Below, one piece after another: positions 7,028 to 16,441 of a DNA stretch of 64,000 bases (within the stretch, counting starts at the first letter, position 1; each line of letters starts with the position of its first letter). This DNA is from Acidobacteriota bacterium. Lineage in GTDB: Bacteria; Acidobacteriota; JAAYUB01. Under the pieces are notes generated by a model. It ran no database searches. It was not told the DNA's origin and worked only from the letters and a program-made list of their open reading frames with translations. The stretch lies in NCBI GenBank assembly GCA_012517875.1, contig JAAYUB010000017.1, positions 20,943 through 84,942 of the forward strand. Direction: 5' to 3'. A program made the translations under genes and the position numbers.

Positions 7028-9696
7028 GGCGGGCGTGGCTCCAGACCGATTCGAACAGCCGTGTACGACCCCGCATACCCAGGCAGGCAAAGTTCCAGCC
7101 ATTCCTCGGGTCGGACCGCTCCGGCGGGACCGACGTAGGTGGTAAAGCTCAGCTCGATGGTCTGCCCCGATTCGGACGCATCGGCTGCCAGCAGGAGCGG
7201 GCGTACTTCGCGCACACGGCCCTTCTTGCCCGGTCGGCGGTCGCATACGGATAGCGACTCCTGCGCCAGCAGCTGCCGGGTTCGAGCCCGCAACGCATCC
7301 GGCCCTCCTCCCCGCATACTCGTCACGGCAGATGGTCCATCGACAAGCTCAGCCGCGGGCACGTCGATGCGGAAATGGGCGATCCCGGCCCAGCGATCGA
7401 TCGACGGCGCATCCTCCGGCAGCGCCTCCATCCCGACGAACGCGACACCTTCGATGCTGACCGCATTCAGCGCCGCCAGAGCGGTTTCGCCGCCGCAGGC
7501 CGCGCCCAGCCACACATCCGCGAGTTCTCGCTCTCCGCCCACCCCCACACCGAGCGCCGGCCCGAAACTCACCTGCGGTCGGGGATGAAAGCCCTGGGTG
7601 TAGCTCAGGGGCAGGCCGGACCGCCGCAGAATCCGCTGCATGGTCCGGACCAGATCCAGATGGGAAAGCCAGGCCGCCGGGCCCAGTTTCGTGAAGGTGA
7701 TGCGATACCGTTGGGTGGCAGCAACCTCCGTGGCGCCGGCCGTCGCCGACGCAGCGATTTCCGCCGCCCGGCGACTCATCTCGGCCAGCACCGCCACGTT
7801 CCGCTCCCGACGCTTACGCATCGCCGGGATGTCGCATCCCGCCCCGCAGGCCAGGCAATGTGCGATCACCGGCTTGTCGGGCGTCGCGGCCGGCCGCACG
7901 CCGCATGCCGGCGTGCTCCGACATTCACTCGCCGCCGTCCACTCCCGGCGAAGAAAGGCGTCCGATGCACCCAGGTCGATGTGCCCCCACGGCAACTCGT
8001 GGCCGGGTGTCACAGGGGCTAGATAAACTGACGGATCCACCCGACATCGCGCGAACGCGGCGTCCCATCGGTCCGGCCGAAAACACTCGTCCCACCCATC
8101 GAAGCGTGCGCCCGACCGCCAGGCATCCAGGATGACCGGGGTCAGGCGGCGATCACCGCGGGACAAGATTGCCTCCAGCCGGCTGAGTCGAGGATCGTGC
8201 CACTTCAGGCGCACCTCGCGGGCGCGAAGGTGCTGCCGCAGCATCCGCACCTTGCGGGTCAGCGTCTCCGGGGTTTCCATGCCTGCCCACTGGAACGGCG
8301 TGTGGGCCTTGGGGTTGAAAGACGCTACGCTCAGATTGACCTGAAATTTTCGTCTGCGGCCGCGGTAATCCGGCTCGGCGCGGACCGCGGCCACGATCCG
8401 GTCGGTCAGCTCGGCGATTCCGACCACGTCTGCGTCCGACTCGAACGGCAGACCGATCATGAAATATAGTTTGATCAGATCCCAGCCGGCGCGGTAGGCC
8501 GCCAGGATTCCTTCGAGAATTTCGGCCTCGGTTAGGTTCTTGTTGATGCGGTCCCGCATGACCTGGGTGCCCGCCTCCGGCGCCACCGTGAAACCGGTCT
8601 TGCGCGTCTCAGAAACAGCCGCCGCCAGCCGGGCGCTGAGTCCGGATACTCGAAGCGAGGGGAAGGAAAGCGCGACCCGATCTTCCGCCAGCCGGCCGGC
8701 CAAGACTTCCGCCAGCATTTCGATGCCGCCGAAATCGGCCGAAGACAGCGAAGCGAGTGAGACCTCTTCGTAGCCGGTCCGCGCCACTGCCGCCTGGATC
8801 CAGGCCACCAGACCGGCCGCGTCCCGCTCGCGCTGCGGCCGGTAGAAGAACGAGGCATGGCAGAAGCGGCATCCCTGAAGGCAGCCGCGGCTGATTTCGG
8901 CCGAAATCCGATCATGGATGATCTCGGTGTTGGGTACCACAAGATCCACCGGCAGTGACGTGTCGGCCAGCTCGGGCTGCCAGCGCCGTCGGACTGGCAT
9001 CGGGAGTCCGTCCCGCCGGGCCTGCACTGCATCCACGACCAGCCAGGGACCCGCCGCCCGCAGGGCATACAGAGCGGGCACGTATACGCCCGGGATCTCG
9101 GCAAAAGCGCGCAGCCAGTCAGACCGCCGGGCGAGCGACCGCTTCCGCGGACGCAGCGCCGCCTCCAGGCGGATGATCTCACCGAATGCCTCCTCCCCCT
9201 CACCGATGAGGAACAGGTCAAAGCAGTCGGCCATCGGCTCGGGATTGGACGCCACGGGGCCCCCACCGATGATCAGCGGTGCTTGCGTGTCCCGATCCCG
9301 CGTCTGGAACGGGATGCCGGCCAGGTCGAGAAGGGTGATCACATTGGTGAAGGTCATCTCGTAGAGCAGGGAGAAGCCGATCACATCGCACTCGCCCAGC
9401 GTCAGGCCGCTATCCAACGACCGCAGAGGCAGTCCCTGACGGCGCAATTCCGCTTCCATATCCGGCCACGGGCAGTGGAACCGTTCCACGGCCACCCCGT
9501 CTTCGCGGTTCAGCCGGTGGTACAGCAACCGGGAACCCCAGTGCGACATGCCGATTTCATACGTATCGGGAAACACCAGCGCCACCCGGCTGCGCGCCGC
9601 GGCCGCATCCCGGCGGATCGCGTTGAATTCGCGCCCGAGATACCGGACCGGTTTCTGCACGTTCCGCAGCAGGGTCGGTGGATACAACAGATTCAT
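6970..9696 (-). CDS. B12-binding-type radical SAM protein fused to a DUF2344 domain
   Basis: Long protein of about 908 aa. The N-terminal region resembles the uncharacterised radical SAM family TIGR03960, with a cobalamin-binding-like segment followed by the [4Fe-4S] motif 'SRGCLQGCRFCHASF' (CxxxCxxC). A mid-protein Cys-rich stretch ('HCLACGAGCDIP') may bind a second metal centre. The last ~230 aa match the radical SAM-linked DUF2344/TIGR03936 domain ('WLSHLDLVRTMQRILRRSGLPLSYTQGFHPRPQ', here abbreviated as a motif region). The start ATG has GGAG 8 bases upstream; an in-frame start 27 bases earlier is possible. It is the last gene of the mre/rodA transcription unit. Substrate unknown; RNA or tRNA modification is speculation. 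Confidence 0.8.
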   Translation of the reverse strand: MNLLYPPTLLRNVQKPVRYLGREFNAIRRDAAAARSRVALVFPDTYEIGMSHWGSRLLYHRLNREDGVAVERFHCPWPDMEAELRRQGLPLRSLDSGLTLGECDVIGFSLLYEMTFTNVITLLDLAGIPFQTRDRDTQAPLIIGGGPVASNPEPMADCFDLFLIGEGEEAFGEIIRLEAALRPRKRSLARRSDWLRAFAEIPGVYVPALYALRAAGPWLVVDAVQARRDGLPMPVRRRWQPELADTSLPVDLVVPNTEIIHDRISAEISRGCLQGCRFCHASFFYRPQRERDAAGLVAWIQAAVARTGYEEVSLASLSSADFGGIEMLAEVLAGRLAEDRVALSFPSLRVSGLSARLAAAVSETRKTGFTVAPEAGTQVMRDRINKNLTEAEILEGILAAYRAGWDLIKLYFMIGLPFESDADVVGIAELTDRIVAAVRAEPDYRGRRRKFQVNLSVASFNPKAHTPFQWAGMETPETLTRKVRMLRQHLRAREVRLKWHDPRLSRLEAILSRGDRRLTPVILDAWRSGARFDGWDECFRPDRWDAAFARCRVDPSVYLAPVTPGHELPWGHIDLGASDAFLRREWTAASECRSTPACGVRPAATPDKPVIAHCLACGAGCDIPAMRKRRERNVAVLAEMSRRAAEIAASATAGATEVAATQRYRITFTKLGPAAWLSHLDLVRTMQRILRRSGLPLSYTQGFHPRPQVSFGPALGVGVGGERELADVWLGAACGGETALAALNAVSIEGVAFVGMEALPEDAPSIDRWAGIAHFRIDVPAAELVDGPSAVTSMRGGGPDALRARTRQLLAQESLSVCDRRPGKKGRVREVRPLLLAADASESGQTIELSFTTYVGPAGAVRPEEWLELCLPGYAGSYTAVRIGLEPRPPQSASPVNDSPPDDRSLNA

Positions 9697-9759
9697 CGCC
9701 GTGGCTCCGCCGCTTTCAACCAAACCATTGGATGAGATCTCCGGCCGGTGGAATCCGCC

Positions 9760-10845
9760 TCAAACCGTGTATCGGTGGATTCGGAAGTTGATCAGCAGCC
9801 CCATGGCCATGAACGCGGTGACCACCGACGAGCCGCCCCAGCTCAGCGGCGGCAGGGGGATTCCGATCACCGGCATCAAGCCGAGGGTCATGCCGACGTT
9901 GATGGCCAGGTGCACGGCGTAGAGCGCGACGATGCCCGCGCTTGCATACATGGCCATCCGATCCGAGGTTTCCATCGCGATCGCCAAGCCGCGCTGAAAG
10001 ATCGCTCCATACAGCAACAGAACCAGCACGGCACCCAGGAAACCCGTTTCCTCGCCGATCACCGCATAGATAAAGTCGGTGTGGCGCTCGGGCAGAAAAC
10101 CCAGCGCCCCCTGACTGCCCTCGCCCAGCCCGCGTCCGGTGAATCCGCCGGACCCGATGGCGATGACCGACTGAATGGTCTGGTATCCGGTGCCCTTCGG
10201 GTCGCGGCCCGGATCGGCAAGGACAAGAATCCGCTCCTTCTGGTAGTCTCGGAGGACGAACCACGAGCCGGCCAGGAGCAGGATCAGAATGACACCCGCC
10301 AGTGCCACCACCCGCTTGCGAATTCCCGCCAGCAGGATCAACACGATGAACACCGGCATGATCGTCAGGGCAGTCCCGAGATCGCGCTGGAGGATGATCA
10401 TGCCCGTTGGCACCAGCACGATCAACCCGGCGACCAGCAGGGTGACCGGGCGCAGATACCGCTCGGGATAGTCCGCCAGAAATTTGGCCAAGGCCAGGAT
10501 GATGACCAGTTTGACCAGCTCCGAAGGCTGAAAGGTCACCCCGCCGAGCCGTAACCAGCTCTTGGACCCGTGGATCTCCGCGCCGATCAAGAGCACTACG
10601 GCCAGTACCAACACCGACAGCGCGTACAGGATCCAAACGTGGTTCAGGACGATTCGGTAGTCCACCCACAGCACCGCCAGGAAGAGCAGCATCCCCAATC
10701 CGAGGCGCACCAGATGCTTCTCCAGGTATGGCGAATCCCCCGCCACCTGCGTGGAGTAGTAGATCTCCACACTCCCAATCAGGCAGAGGATCAGGAAGGC
10801 CCCGACCAAAATCTTGTCGAACTGCCGCCAATCTTTATTGCCCAC
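9760..10845 (-). CDS. rodA: Rod shape-determining peptidoglycan glycosyltransferase RodA
   Basis: SEDS-family integral membrane protein of 361 aa that polymerises glycan strands for cell elongation, working with PBP2 (MrdA) and MreB. About ten hydrophobic segments are visible, with typical SEDS stretches such as 'LRLGGVTFQPSELVKL', 'LQRDLGTA', 'ERHTDFIYAVIGEETGF' and 'GIPLPPLSWGG'. The GTG start lies inside the end of mrdA (11-base overlap) and has GAGG 6 bases upstream, so coupling to mrdA is expected. Its location in an mreBCD-mrdA block supports RodA over FtsW. Confidence 0.95.
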   Translation of the reverse strand: MGNKDWRQFDKILVGAFLILCLIGSVEIYYSTQVAGDSPYLEKHLVRLGLGMLLFLAVLWVDYRIVLNHVWILYALSVLVLAVVLLIGAEIHGSKSWLRLGGVTFQPSELVKLVIILALAKFLADYPERYLRPVTLLVAGLIVLVPTGMIILQRDLGTALTIMPVFIVLILLAGIRKRVVALAGVILILLLAGSWFVLRDYQKERILVLADPGRDPKGTGYQTIQSVIAIGSGGFTGRGLGEGSQGALGFLPERHTDFIYAVIGEETGFLGAVLVLLLYGAIFQRGLAIAMETSDRMAMYASAGIVALYAVHLAINVGMTLGLMPVIGIPLPPLSWGGSSVVTAFMAMGLLINFRIHRYTV

Positions 10846-12409
10846 GGCGCGCCTCGACCAATCGATCAGCTCCCGGCGGGGGGTAGAGTTCGAAGTACTT
10901 GCGCATCACTTCACCGGCGATGGGCGCGGCGACCGTCCCCCCGTGGCCGCCGTGCTCAATGATCACGGCCACAGCGATGCGGGGATCGTCCACCGGTGCG
11001 AAACAGGCGAACCAGGAATTTTCCTTGAACCGGGTCTCGTAGTTCTTCAGCCGCTCGGCCGTCTCAGTGTTGATCAGCTGAGCAGTCCCGGTTTTACCGG
11101 CGACGGTAATGCCTTCCAGGCGCGCCCGAGTGCCGGTCCCGGAATCCACCACCATCTGCATGCCTTGAACGATCCGGTGGTGCAGCGCAGCGGGCAGCAA
11201 CGACTCCCGGTCCGGTCGGGACCGGTTGTCCGGCTCCAACCGGAGCCGGGGCACCGGCGGCTCGGCGTTGAGCGCGACGGCGCACATAAACCGGGCCACC
11301 TGGATGGGGGTGACGGAGACCGCCCCCTGGCCGATGGCCACCGAAATTGTTTCACCCGAATACCATTTCTGACCAAAGACTCGTTGCTTCCATTGGCTGG
11401 AGGGCATCAGACCAGCCCGTTCCGAGGGCAGGTCAACCCCGCTCTTCACGCCCAACCCCATGCGCACCGCCCAGTGATGAATCCGATCGACGCCCAAACG
11501 GATGCCGACATTGTAGAAATAGATGTTGCAACTGTTGGCGATGGCGTCCAACAGGCTGACCGCGCCGTGGCCTGACGCATTCCAGCAATGGACCAGCCGG
11601 CCCAGCATCATGGTCTCGCCGGTGCAGCTGAACTGGGTGTCTTCAGTGATGACGCCCTCAGCCAGGGCCGCCGTTGCCACCAAAATCTTGAAAATGGAGC
11701 CCGGGGCAAAGGCGCCCTGGATCACCTTGTTCTGCAGCGGCTTGTCGGGGTCTTCGACCAGTTGTCGCCACTGGGCCGGCGACAACTGGTTGACGAACAG
11801 ATTGGGATCGAACTCCGGTTTACTGACCAGACAATACAATTCGCCGGTTCGGACGTCCATGGCCACCAACGCGCCTTTCTGCCCTTCCATCAGTTCCTCG
11901 GCCCTGCGCTGCAACTCCGTGTCGATGGATAAATTGAGGTCGCGGCCCTTGCTCGACGGAATCCGCTCCACCACCTGTGTGATTTGCCCGATGCTGTTGA
12001 TGAACACCTTTTGCTGCCCCTTATCGCCGCCCAACATCGAGTCGTAGAATCGTTCCAGACCGGTCTTGCCGACGATGTCGCCCGGCCTCCGGCTGGCGAA
12101 AGCCGTCTGTTTAAGTTCCTCGGGAGTGACCTCGCCCACGTAGCCGTTCAGATGCGACGCCATGGAACCCAGCAAGTAGCGGCGGGTGGGTACCCACTCG
12201 AGAGTCAGTTCGGGAAAACGCTCGAAGTGAGCCTCGGCGAACGCAATCTCGGCAAAGCTGAGCCGGTTTTTAAGCACGATGGGGAACACGGTCGGCACTC
12301 GCCGGTACTCTTCCAGCTTCCGGTTCACAAACGCCGGGTCCAGGCCGAAGCGCTCGCGCAGCACACGGAGCAGTATCTGGCGATCCTTCATGTACTCCCG
12401 GCGGAGCAC
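10835..12409 (-). CDS. mrdA: Penicillin-binding protein 2 (MrdA), main part after an in-frame amber codon
   Basis: Class B PBP, the elongation transpeptidase that cross-links peptidoglycan with RodA. All catalytic motifs are intact: 'GAFAPGSIFKI' (SxxK; Ser318 and Lys321 in full-gene numbering), 'NSCNIYFYN' (SxN) and 'VAGKTGTAQ' (KTG). The first ~80 residues, including the membrane anchor, are separated by one in-frame TAG (12425-12427). Reading through it gives a normal ~604 aa protein. The start listed is only the first start-like codon after the TAG; a protein begun here would lack its anchor. A recent nonsense mutation, a sequencing error or suppression are all possible. Loss of this gene is normally lethal in rods. 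Confidence 0.85.
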   Translation of the reverse strand: MLRREYMKDRQILLRVLRERFGLDPAFVNRKLEEYRRVPTVFPIVLKNRLSFAEIAFAEAHFERFPELTLEWVPTRRYLLGSMASHLNGYVGEVTPEELKQTAFASRRPGDIVGKTGLERFYDSMLGGDKGQQKVFINSIGQITQVVERIPSSKGRDLNLSIDTELQRRAEELMEGQKGALVAMDVRTGELYCLVSKPEFDPNLFVNQLSPAQWRQLVEDPDKPLQNKVIQGAFAPGSIFKILVATAALAEGVITEDTQFSCTGETMMLGRLVHCWNASGHGAVSLLDAIANSCNIYFYNVGIRLGVDRIHHWAVRMGLGVKSGVDLPSERAGLMPSSQWKQRVFGQKWYSGETISVAIGQGAVSVTPIQVARFMCAVALNAEPPVPRLRLEPDNRSRPDRESLLPAALHHRIVQGMQMVVDSGTGTRARLEGITVAGKTGTAQLINTETAERLKNYETRFKENSWFACFAPVDDPRIAVAVIIEHGGHGGTVAAPIAGEVMRKYFELYPPPGADRLVEARRGQ

Positions 12410-12424
12410 CAGCGAAAACGAGAT

Positions 12425-12649
12425 CTAGTTGTCCACCAGCAGCCGGCCCTGCCGGTCCAGAATGAGGCCACGGGGCGCGGGAAGTTCGATGATCCGGAGG
12501 CGGTTCTGCTCGGCCTTTTCCCGGTAGTAGTCCGCCCGTGTGATTTGCAGATACCAGAGCCGGCCGAACAGAACCAGCAGCAAACCGCCCAGAGCCAGTT
12601 CAAACAGAATCAGGCGCTTTTGGAAGAGGCTGCCGCTCGGGCCGAACAT
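12425..12649 (-). pseudogene. mrdA: N-terminal fragment of mrdA ending at a premature TAG
   Basis: Codes for 74 aa: a short cytoplasmic end, one membrane span ('LILFELALGGLLLVLFGRLWYLQI') and 'PRGLILDRQGRLLVDN', the classic PBP2 pedestal start. The TAG follows 'VDN' directly, and the same frame then continues 'ISFSLVLRREY', so no bases are missing. A single change such as TAC to TAG would explain it. The start overlaps the mreD stop by one base (TAATG). Treat as one interrupted gene with the downstream part. Confidence 0.8.
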
Positions 12650-13143
12650 TATGGCTGCTCCACCTCAAACAGATCGGCGGGCGGCCGAACGATCAGCATG
12701 CGTACGACCACGTTCCCGCACGCCGTGGCGGCCGCTCCCAGCAGGAGCGGGATGGGCGACTGGGCGGGACAGGTCTGTCCGAAGATGATGAAAAGCCCCA
12801 CAACAGCCAGGTTGTTGGCGCAGGCGAGCACGAAGACAAACAGCGACTGGAGGGCCGGGTGGTCCATATTGATGCGCCGGCACGCGAGGCGGGACAGGAA
12901 GCCGGCCGCCATCTTGGTGGTCGCCTGAATACCCAGCGGATAGAATGGCGACAAGGTGAGATCGTGAGCCAGGCCAGCCAGCCAACCCCGCCATACCGAC
13001 TGCAGGGGGGTCGAGCGGGTTGCGGCATGGAAGGTCAGGATCAGGATGAAATCCATGAAACGCAAAGGCGCCCACACCTGCGGCAGCACATATTGCATGC
13101 CGGTCGCCACGATCAGCAACAGGAGGAACACCCAAGTTTTCAT
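12649..13143 (-). CDS. mreD: Rod shape-determining protein MreD
   Basis: Small membrane protein of 164 aa with about five hydrophobic segments, part of the MreBCD elongasome. MreD is poorly conserved, so the call relies on size, hydrophobic profile, the 'GLAHDLTLSPFYPLGIQA' stretch typical of the family ('G..D......PlG..a') and its place between mreC and mrdA. It overlaps mreC by four bases (ATGA) and mrdA by one, so translation is probably coupled along the block. Confidence 0.9.
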   Translation of the reverse strand: MKTWVFLLLLIVATGMQYVLPQVWAPLRFMDFILILTFHAATRSTPLQSVWRGWLAGLAHDLTLSPFYPLGIQATTKMAAGFLSRLACRRINMDHPALQSLFVFVLACANNLAVVGLFIIFGQTCPAQSPIPLLLGAAATACGNVVVRMLIVRPPADLFEVEQP

Positions 13144-13967
13144 GGCGCCGCCCCAGCCGTGCGCTTCAACACGAACACGTATCGGCAGCGGCTTGCGTCC
13201 ACCGCCGGTTGGACCTTGATCTCCTGGAAATATTGGCCCGACTGGTCTGCTTCGATGATCCGTCCAACGATCAGACCGGGCGGGAAGATGCCATCGTCAC
13301 CGGAAGTGTGGATCCAATCGCCGGTCTTCACGGGCGCGGCGATGTGGACATAGTCGAACTTCAGATGATACCGCCCGGCACCGTGAATGATCCCGCGAAT
13401 GCCCCGGGACTGGATGATCCCGGCCAGGGCAAATCCGGCATTGGTCACCAGGGCAACCTGGCTGTGGGCGGGTCCGGCAAGCTGGATCCGGCCCACCACG
13501 CCTCGCGTGTCCAGCACCGGGAGATCCGGGACGACCCCGTCCTGGTAGCCGCCCCGGATGGTGAGGGTCCGGTCCCACACCTGGAAGCCGCGCATGGTGA
13601 CCATCGCCAGCACGGCATCTTGTCCGAATTCCGGCAGCACCCGCACCATGCGCTCCAGGCTGGCCGACCGGTCCAGCCGCTCTTCCATGAGCTGCTGCTG
13701 GATGCGGGCTTCAGCCAGCCGACGCTTGAGCGCCAGGTTTTCGTCCTTGAGCTCCCTGACGGTGCGGAACGCCGATAACCAATCGCCCAAGGCCGCCATG
13801 GCGCCGCCAGCCGTCGAGGCCAGCGGTAAAAACAGGTTGGCACAGATCGACTTCAATACCGTCTCCCCGCGGTTGGTCTTGAACTGGAGTGACACCGCCA
13901 CCAGATTCAGGACCAGCAGCGCGGACACGAGCTGATATGATTTCAGGGACCTCAACAGGTGGATCAT
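13140..13967 (-). CDS. mreC: Rod shape-determining protein MreC
   Basis: Bitopic membrane protein of 275 aa that organises the elongation machinery in the periplasm and activates PBP2/RodA. One N-terminal membrane helix (about 12-30), a coiled coil ('ELKDENLALKRRLAEARIQ' region, about 70-110), then the beta-rich MreC core with 'DGVVPDLPVLDTRGVVGRI' and 'VKTGDWIHTSGDDGIFPPG', the family signature. Length is typical. It sits 38 bases downstream of mreB. Confidence 0.95.
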   Translation of the reverse strand: MIHLLRSLKSYQLVSALLVLNLVAVSLQFKTNRGETVLKSICANLFLPLASTAGGAMAALGDWLSAFRTVRELKDENLALKRRLAEARIQQQLMEERLDRSASLERMVRVLPEFGQDAVLAMVTMRGFQVWDRTLTIRGGYQDGVVPDLPVLDTRGVVGRIQLAGPAHSQVALVTNAGFALAGIIQSRGIRGIIHGAGRYHLKFDYVHIAAPVKTGDWIHTSGDDGIFPPGLIVGRIIEADQSGQYFQEIKVQPAVDASRCRYVFVLKRTAGAAP

Positions 13968-14005
13968 GAACTCTCAAACAGAGCCGGACAGATCAAGCCG
14001 GAGCG

Positions 14006-15028
14006 CTAAATGGCCACCTTCCGCAACAGATCGAAGTTGCTGAGCATCTTGCCGACCCCGAGAGCCACGCCGAAGAGCGGATTCTCCGCGATGAACACCG
14101 GGAGCTTGGTTTCGTCCATGATGCGCTTGTCCAGGTTCTTGAGGAGGGCGCCGCCGCCGGTCAGGACAATGCCCCGATCCACGATGTCAGCGGACAGTTC
14201 GGGCGGCGTCCGCTCCAGGGCGACGCGCAGGGCATTGATGATGGTCGTATTGCAGTCCGACAGCGCCTCGCGGATTTCCGAGTCGGTGATCACCAGGTTC
14301 TTGGGAATGCCGTCGATCAGGTTGCGTCCCTTGATCTCCATGTTCAGTTCCTTTTCCAAGGGGAAGGCGGAGCCGATCTCGATCTTGATCTGTTCGGCGG
14401 TTCGTTCGCCGATGAGAAGATTGTGCTTGCGCTTGATGTACTGGATGATGGCCTCGTCCATTTCATCCCCGGCCACCTTGACCGTCCGGCTGTAGACGAT
14501 GCCGGACAGGCTGATGACGGCGATGTCAGTGGTGCCGCCGCCGATGTCCACAATCATATTCCCGGACGGCTCGGTGATCGGCAGCCCGGCGCCGATGGCG
14601 GCGGCCATCGCTTCCTCGACCAGGTAAACCTCGCTCACCTTGGCCCGGAGGGCGGATTCCTTCACCGCCCGCTTCTCCACCTGGGTGATTTCCGACGGCA
14701 CGCCGATTACGACGCGGGGGCTGATCAGATATTCTCGGTTGTGGGCTTTTTTGATGAAGTACTTGAGCATCTGCTCGGTGGTGTCGAAGTCGGCAATGAC
14801 CCCGTCCTTCATGGGCCGGATGGCCACGATGTTGCCGGGTGTTCGGCCCAGCATCTCTTTGGCCTCGCGGCCCACCGCTTCGATGCGGTTGGTCAGCTTG
14901 TTGATGGCGACAATGGACGGCTCGTTGAGCACAATGCCCTTGTTCTTGGCGTAAACCACGGTATTCGCCGTACCTAAGTCGATCGCCAAGTCGGTGGAAA
15001 AGACACTGAATAGAGAACGCCAGTTCAT
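14006..15028 (-). CDS. mreB: Rod shape-determining actin homologue MreB
   Basis: Actin-like ATPase of 340 aa that forms membrane-bound filaments guiding lateral wall synthesis. Clear MreB motifs: phosphate 1 'DLAIDLGTANTVVY', 'NEPSIVA', 'VIGVPSEITQVEKRAV', 'LVEEAMAAAIGAGLPI', phosphate 2 'MIVDIGGGTTDIAVISL' and adenosine motif 'GIVLTGGGALLKNLD'. Length is standard and no lesion is seen. It is preceded, 6 bases away, by a diguanylate cyclase gene on the same strand, an unusual neighbour. Confidence 0.97.
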   Translation of the reverse strand: MNWRSLFSVFSTDLAIDLGTANTVVYAKNKGIVLNEPSIVAINKLTNRIEAVGREAKEMLGRTPGNIVAIRPMKDGVIADFDTTEQMLKYFIKKAHNREYLISPRVVIGVPSEITQVEKRAVKESALRAKVSEVYLVEEAMAAAIGAGLPITEPSGNMIVDIGGGTTDIAVISLSGIVYSRTVKVAGDEMDEAIIQYIKRKHNLLIGERTAEQIKIEIGSAFPLEKELNMEIKGRNLIDGIPKNLVITDSEIREALSDCNTTIINALRVALERTPPELSADIVDRGIVLTGGGALLKNLDKRIMDETKLPVFIAENPLFGVALGVGKMLSNFDLLRKVAI

Positions 15029-15034
15029 AGAGGA

Positions 15035-16438
15035 TCAACCTGCTATCATGATTTTGTTTTTCGATTCTTCTTTCGCCGCATACATCGCCGCGTCGGCCTT
15101 CTGGAGCAATCCTTCCGCCGTCATGGAATGTTCGGGGAAAGATGCAATGCCGATGCTGACGGTGAGCCGAAGCTTGAGGTCCCGGCCGCCGCTGAACAAG
15201 AAATGTTCCACCCGCTGGCGCAAGCGCTCGGCAATGACCTGGGCGCCCTCGAGGGGAGTTTCCGGCAGGATGATCACGAACTCGTCACCGCCGTATCGGA
15301 CGATGACATCCGAATCACGCACCTGTTTCCCGAAAATCTGACCGACCTCGCAGAGCGTGGCGCTGCCCACGAGGTGGCCATAAGTATCGTTGACGTTCTT
15401 GAAGTTGTCAATATCGATGAACAGGATGGACAGGTTCTTCTCGTACCGGAGGCTGCGCTGGATCTCAAATCCCAAAAACTGCCTCAGGTAGCGGAAATTA
15501 TACAGGCTGGTGAGATCGTCGGTGATGGTCAGGCGCTGGACACGCTCATGATATACCAGGCTATCATAGATCAGGTTGAACGGATGGCTGAGAATCTGCA
15601 TGTACTGCCGGTCGAATTCGGTGAAACCATCCGGGCTCTTCTTGTTGACCGCCAGAAACAAGCCGTTGGAGTGGTTCAGGCTCTTGAACGGATATGCCAG
15701 CACCGACCGGATCACGCAGGTTGGCTGGTTGCCGTACGATTCGATCTCATAATCGAAGGCGTTATTGAGCACGGGATCGCCCTTCTGGAAGATGTCCTCA
15801 AGGATCACGTTGTTGAACTTGAAGTCCAACAGTTTGTTCTCCTCAAAGATGTTCCGGATGGCGTAGATCAATTCGAGGAGTTTGCGCTCCTCGTTGTAAA
15901 TGTAGATCAGGAAGTTCTCCGCATCCAGAATGCGGCACATCAACAGGGCAAATTCCTTGAAGATCGTGTCTTTGTCCTGGTTCAGATTGAGGATGTCGAG
16001 GACTTCCTGAAACAGCGTGATGATCTTGGTGTCGTCGATCTGCTGCAAGGCCAGTTTTTTCTCGATTTCCCGGAGCAGCGACGAGTTGTGGTTGTAGATG
16101 TACTCCACCAGGGAAGCCGTGATGGGGAGAAACACGTGCAGGGAAAAATTGAGCTCCCGCGAGATCGCGTTGTAGTCCGGGTGATGTTCGGTGGAGTACG
16201 AAACGAATTCCGCCAGCGGAAAGATGGTGCGGATCTCCTTGTAAAAAACATTCTTGCCCCGTTTCAGCGGAAAGAACACCAGCTTGCAGTAGGGATCTTC
16301 CTTGAGCAGGTTCTTGCGCAACCGTTCCAGCGAAACGAATGACATTCGACCCTGCAGATCGCCGCCGGCTCCCAGGTCGGGCACTTCCTGCTCGTAGACG
16401 AAACAGATTTCACCGGCTGGCTTGTTGACGGATCGCAT
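15035..16438 (-). CDS. GAF-like / GGDEF diguanylate cyclase
   Basis: 467 aa. The N-terminal ~130 residues match nothing I recognise. A GAF-like segment (about 145-290) follows, then a GGDEF domain (about 305-467) with an intact 'RYGGDEFVIIL' active site and an RxxD inhibitory site ('RDSD') five residues before it. It should therefore make cyclic di-GMP with product inhibition. No membrane segment is obvious, so it is probably cytosolic. It starts 3 bases after the FecR-like gene and ends 6 bases before mreB, implying co-transcription with the shape operon. Confidence 0.88.
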   Translation of the reverse strand: MRSVNKPAGEICFVYEQEVPDLGAGGDLQGRMSFVSLERLRKNLLKEDPYCKLVFFPLKRGKNVFYKEIRTIFPLAEFVSYSTEHHPDYNAISRELNFSLHVFLPITASLVEYIYNHNSSLLREIEKKLALQQIDDTKIITLFQEVLDILNLNQDKDTIFKEFALLMCRILDAENFLIYIYNEERKLLELIYAIRNIFEENKLLDFKFNNVILEDIFQKGDPVLNNAFDYEIESYGNQPTCVIRSVLAYPFKSLNHSNGLFLAVNKKSPDGFTEFDRQYMQILSHPFNLIYDSLVYHERVQRLTITDDLTSLYNFRYLRQFLGFEIQRSLRYEKNLSILFIDIDNFKNVNDTYGHLVGSATLCEVGQIFGKQVRDSDVIVRYGGDEFVIILPETPLEGAQVIAERLRQRVEHFLFSGGRDLKLRLTVSIGIASFPEHSMTAEGLLQKADAAMYAAKEESKNKIMIAG

Positions 16439-16441
16439 GGA

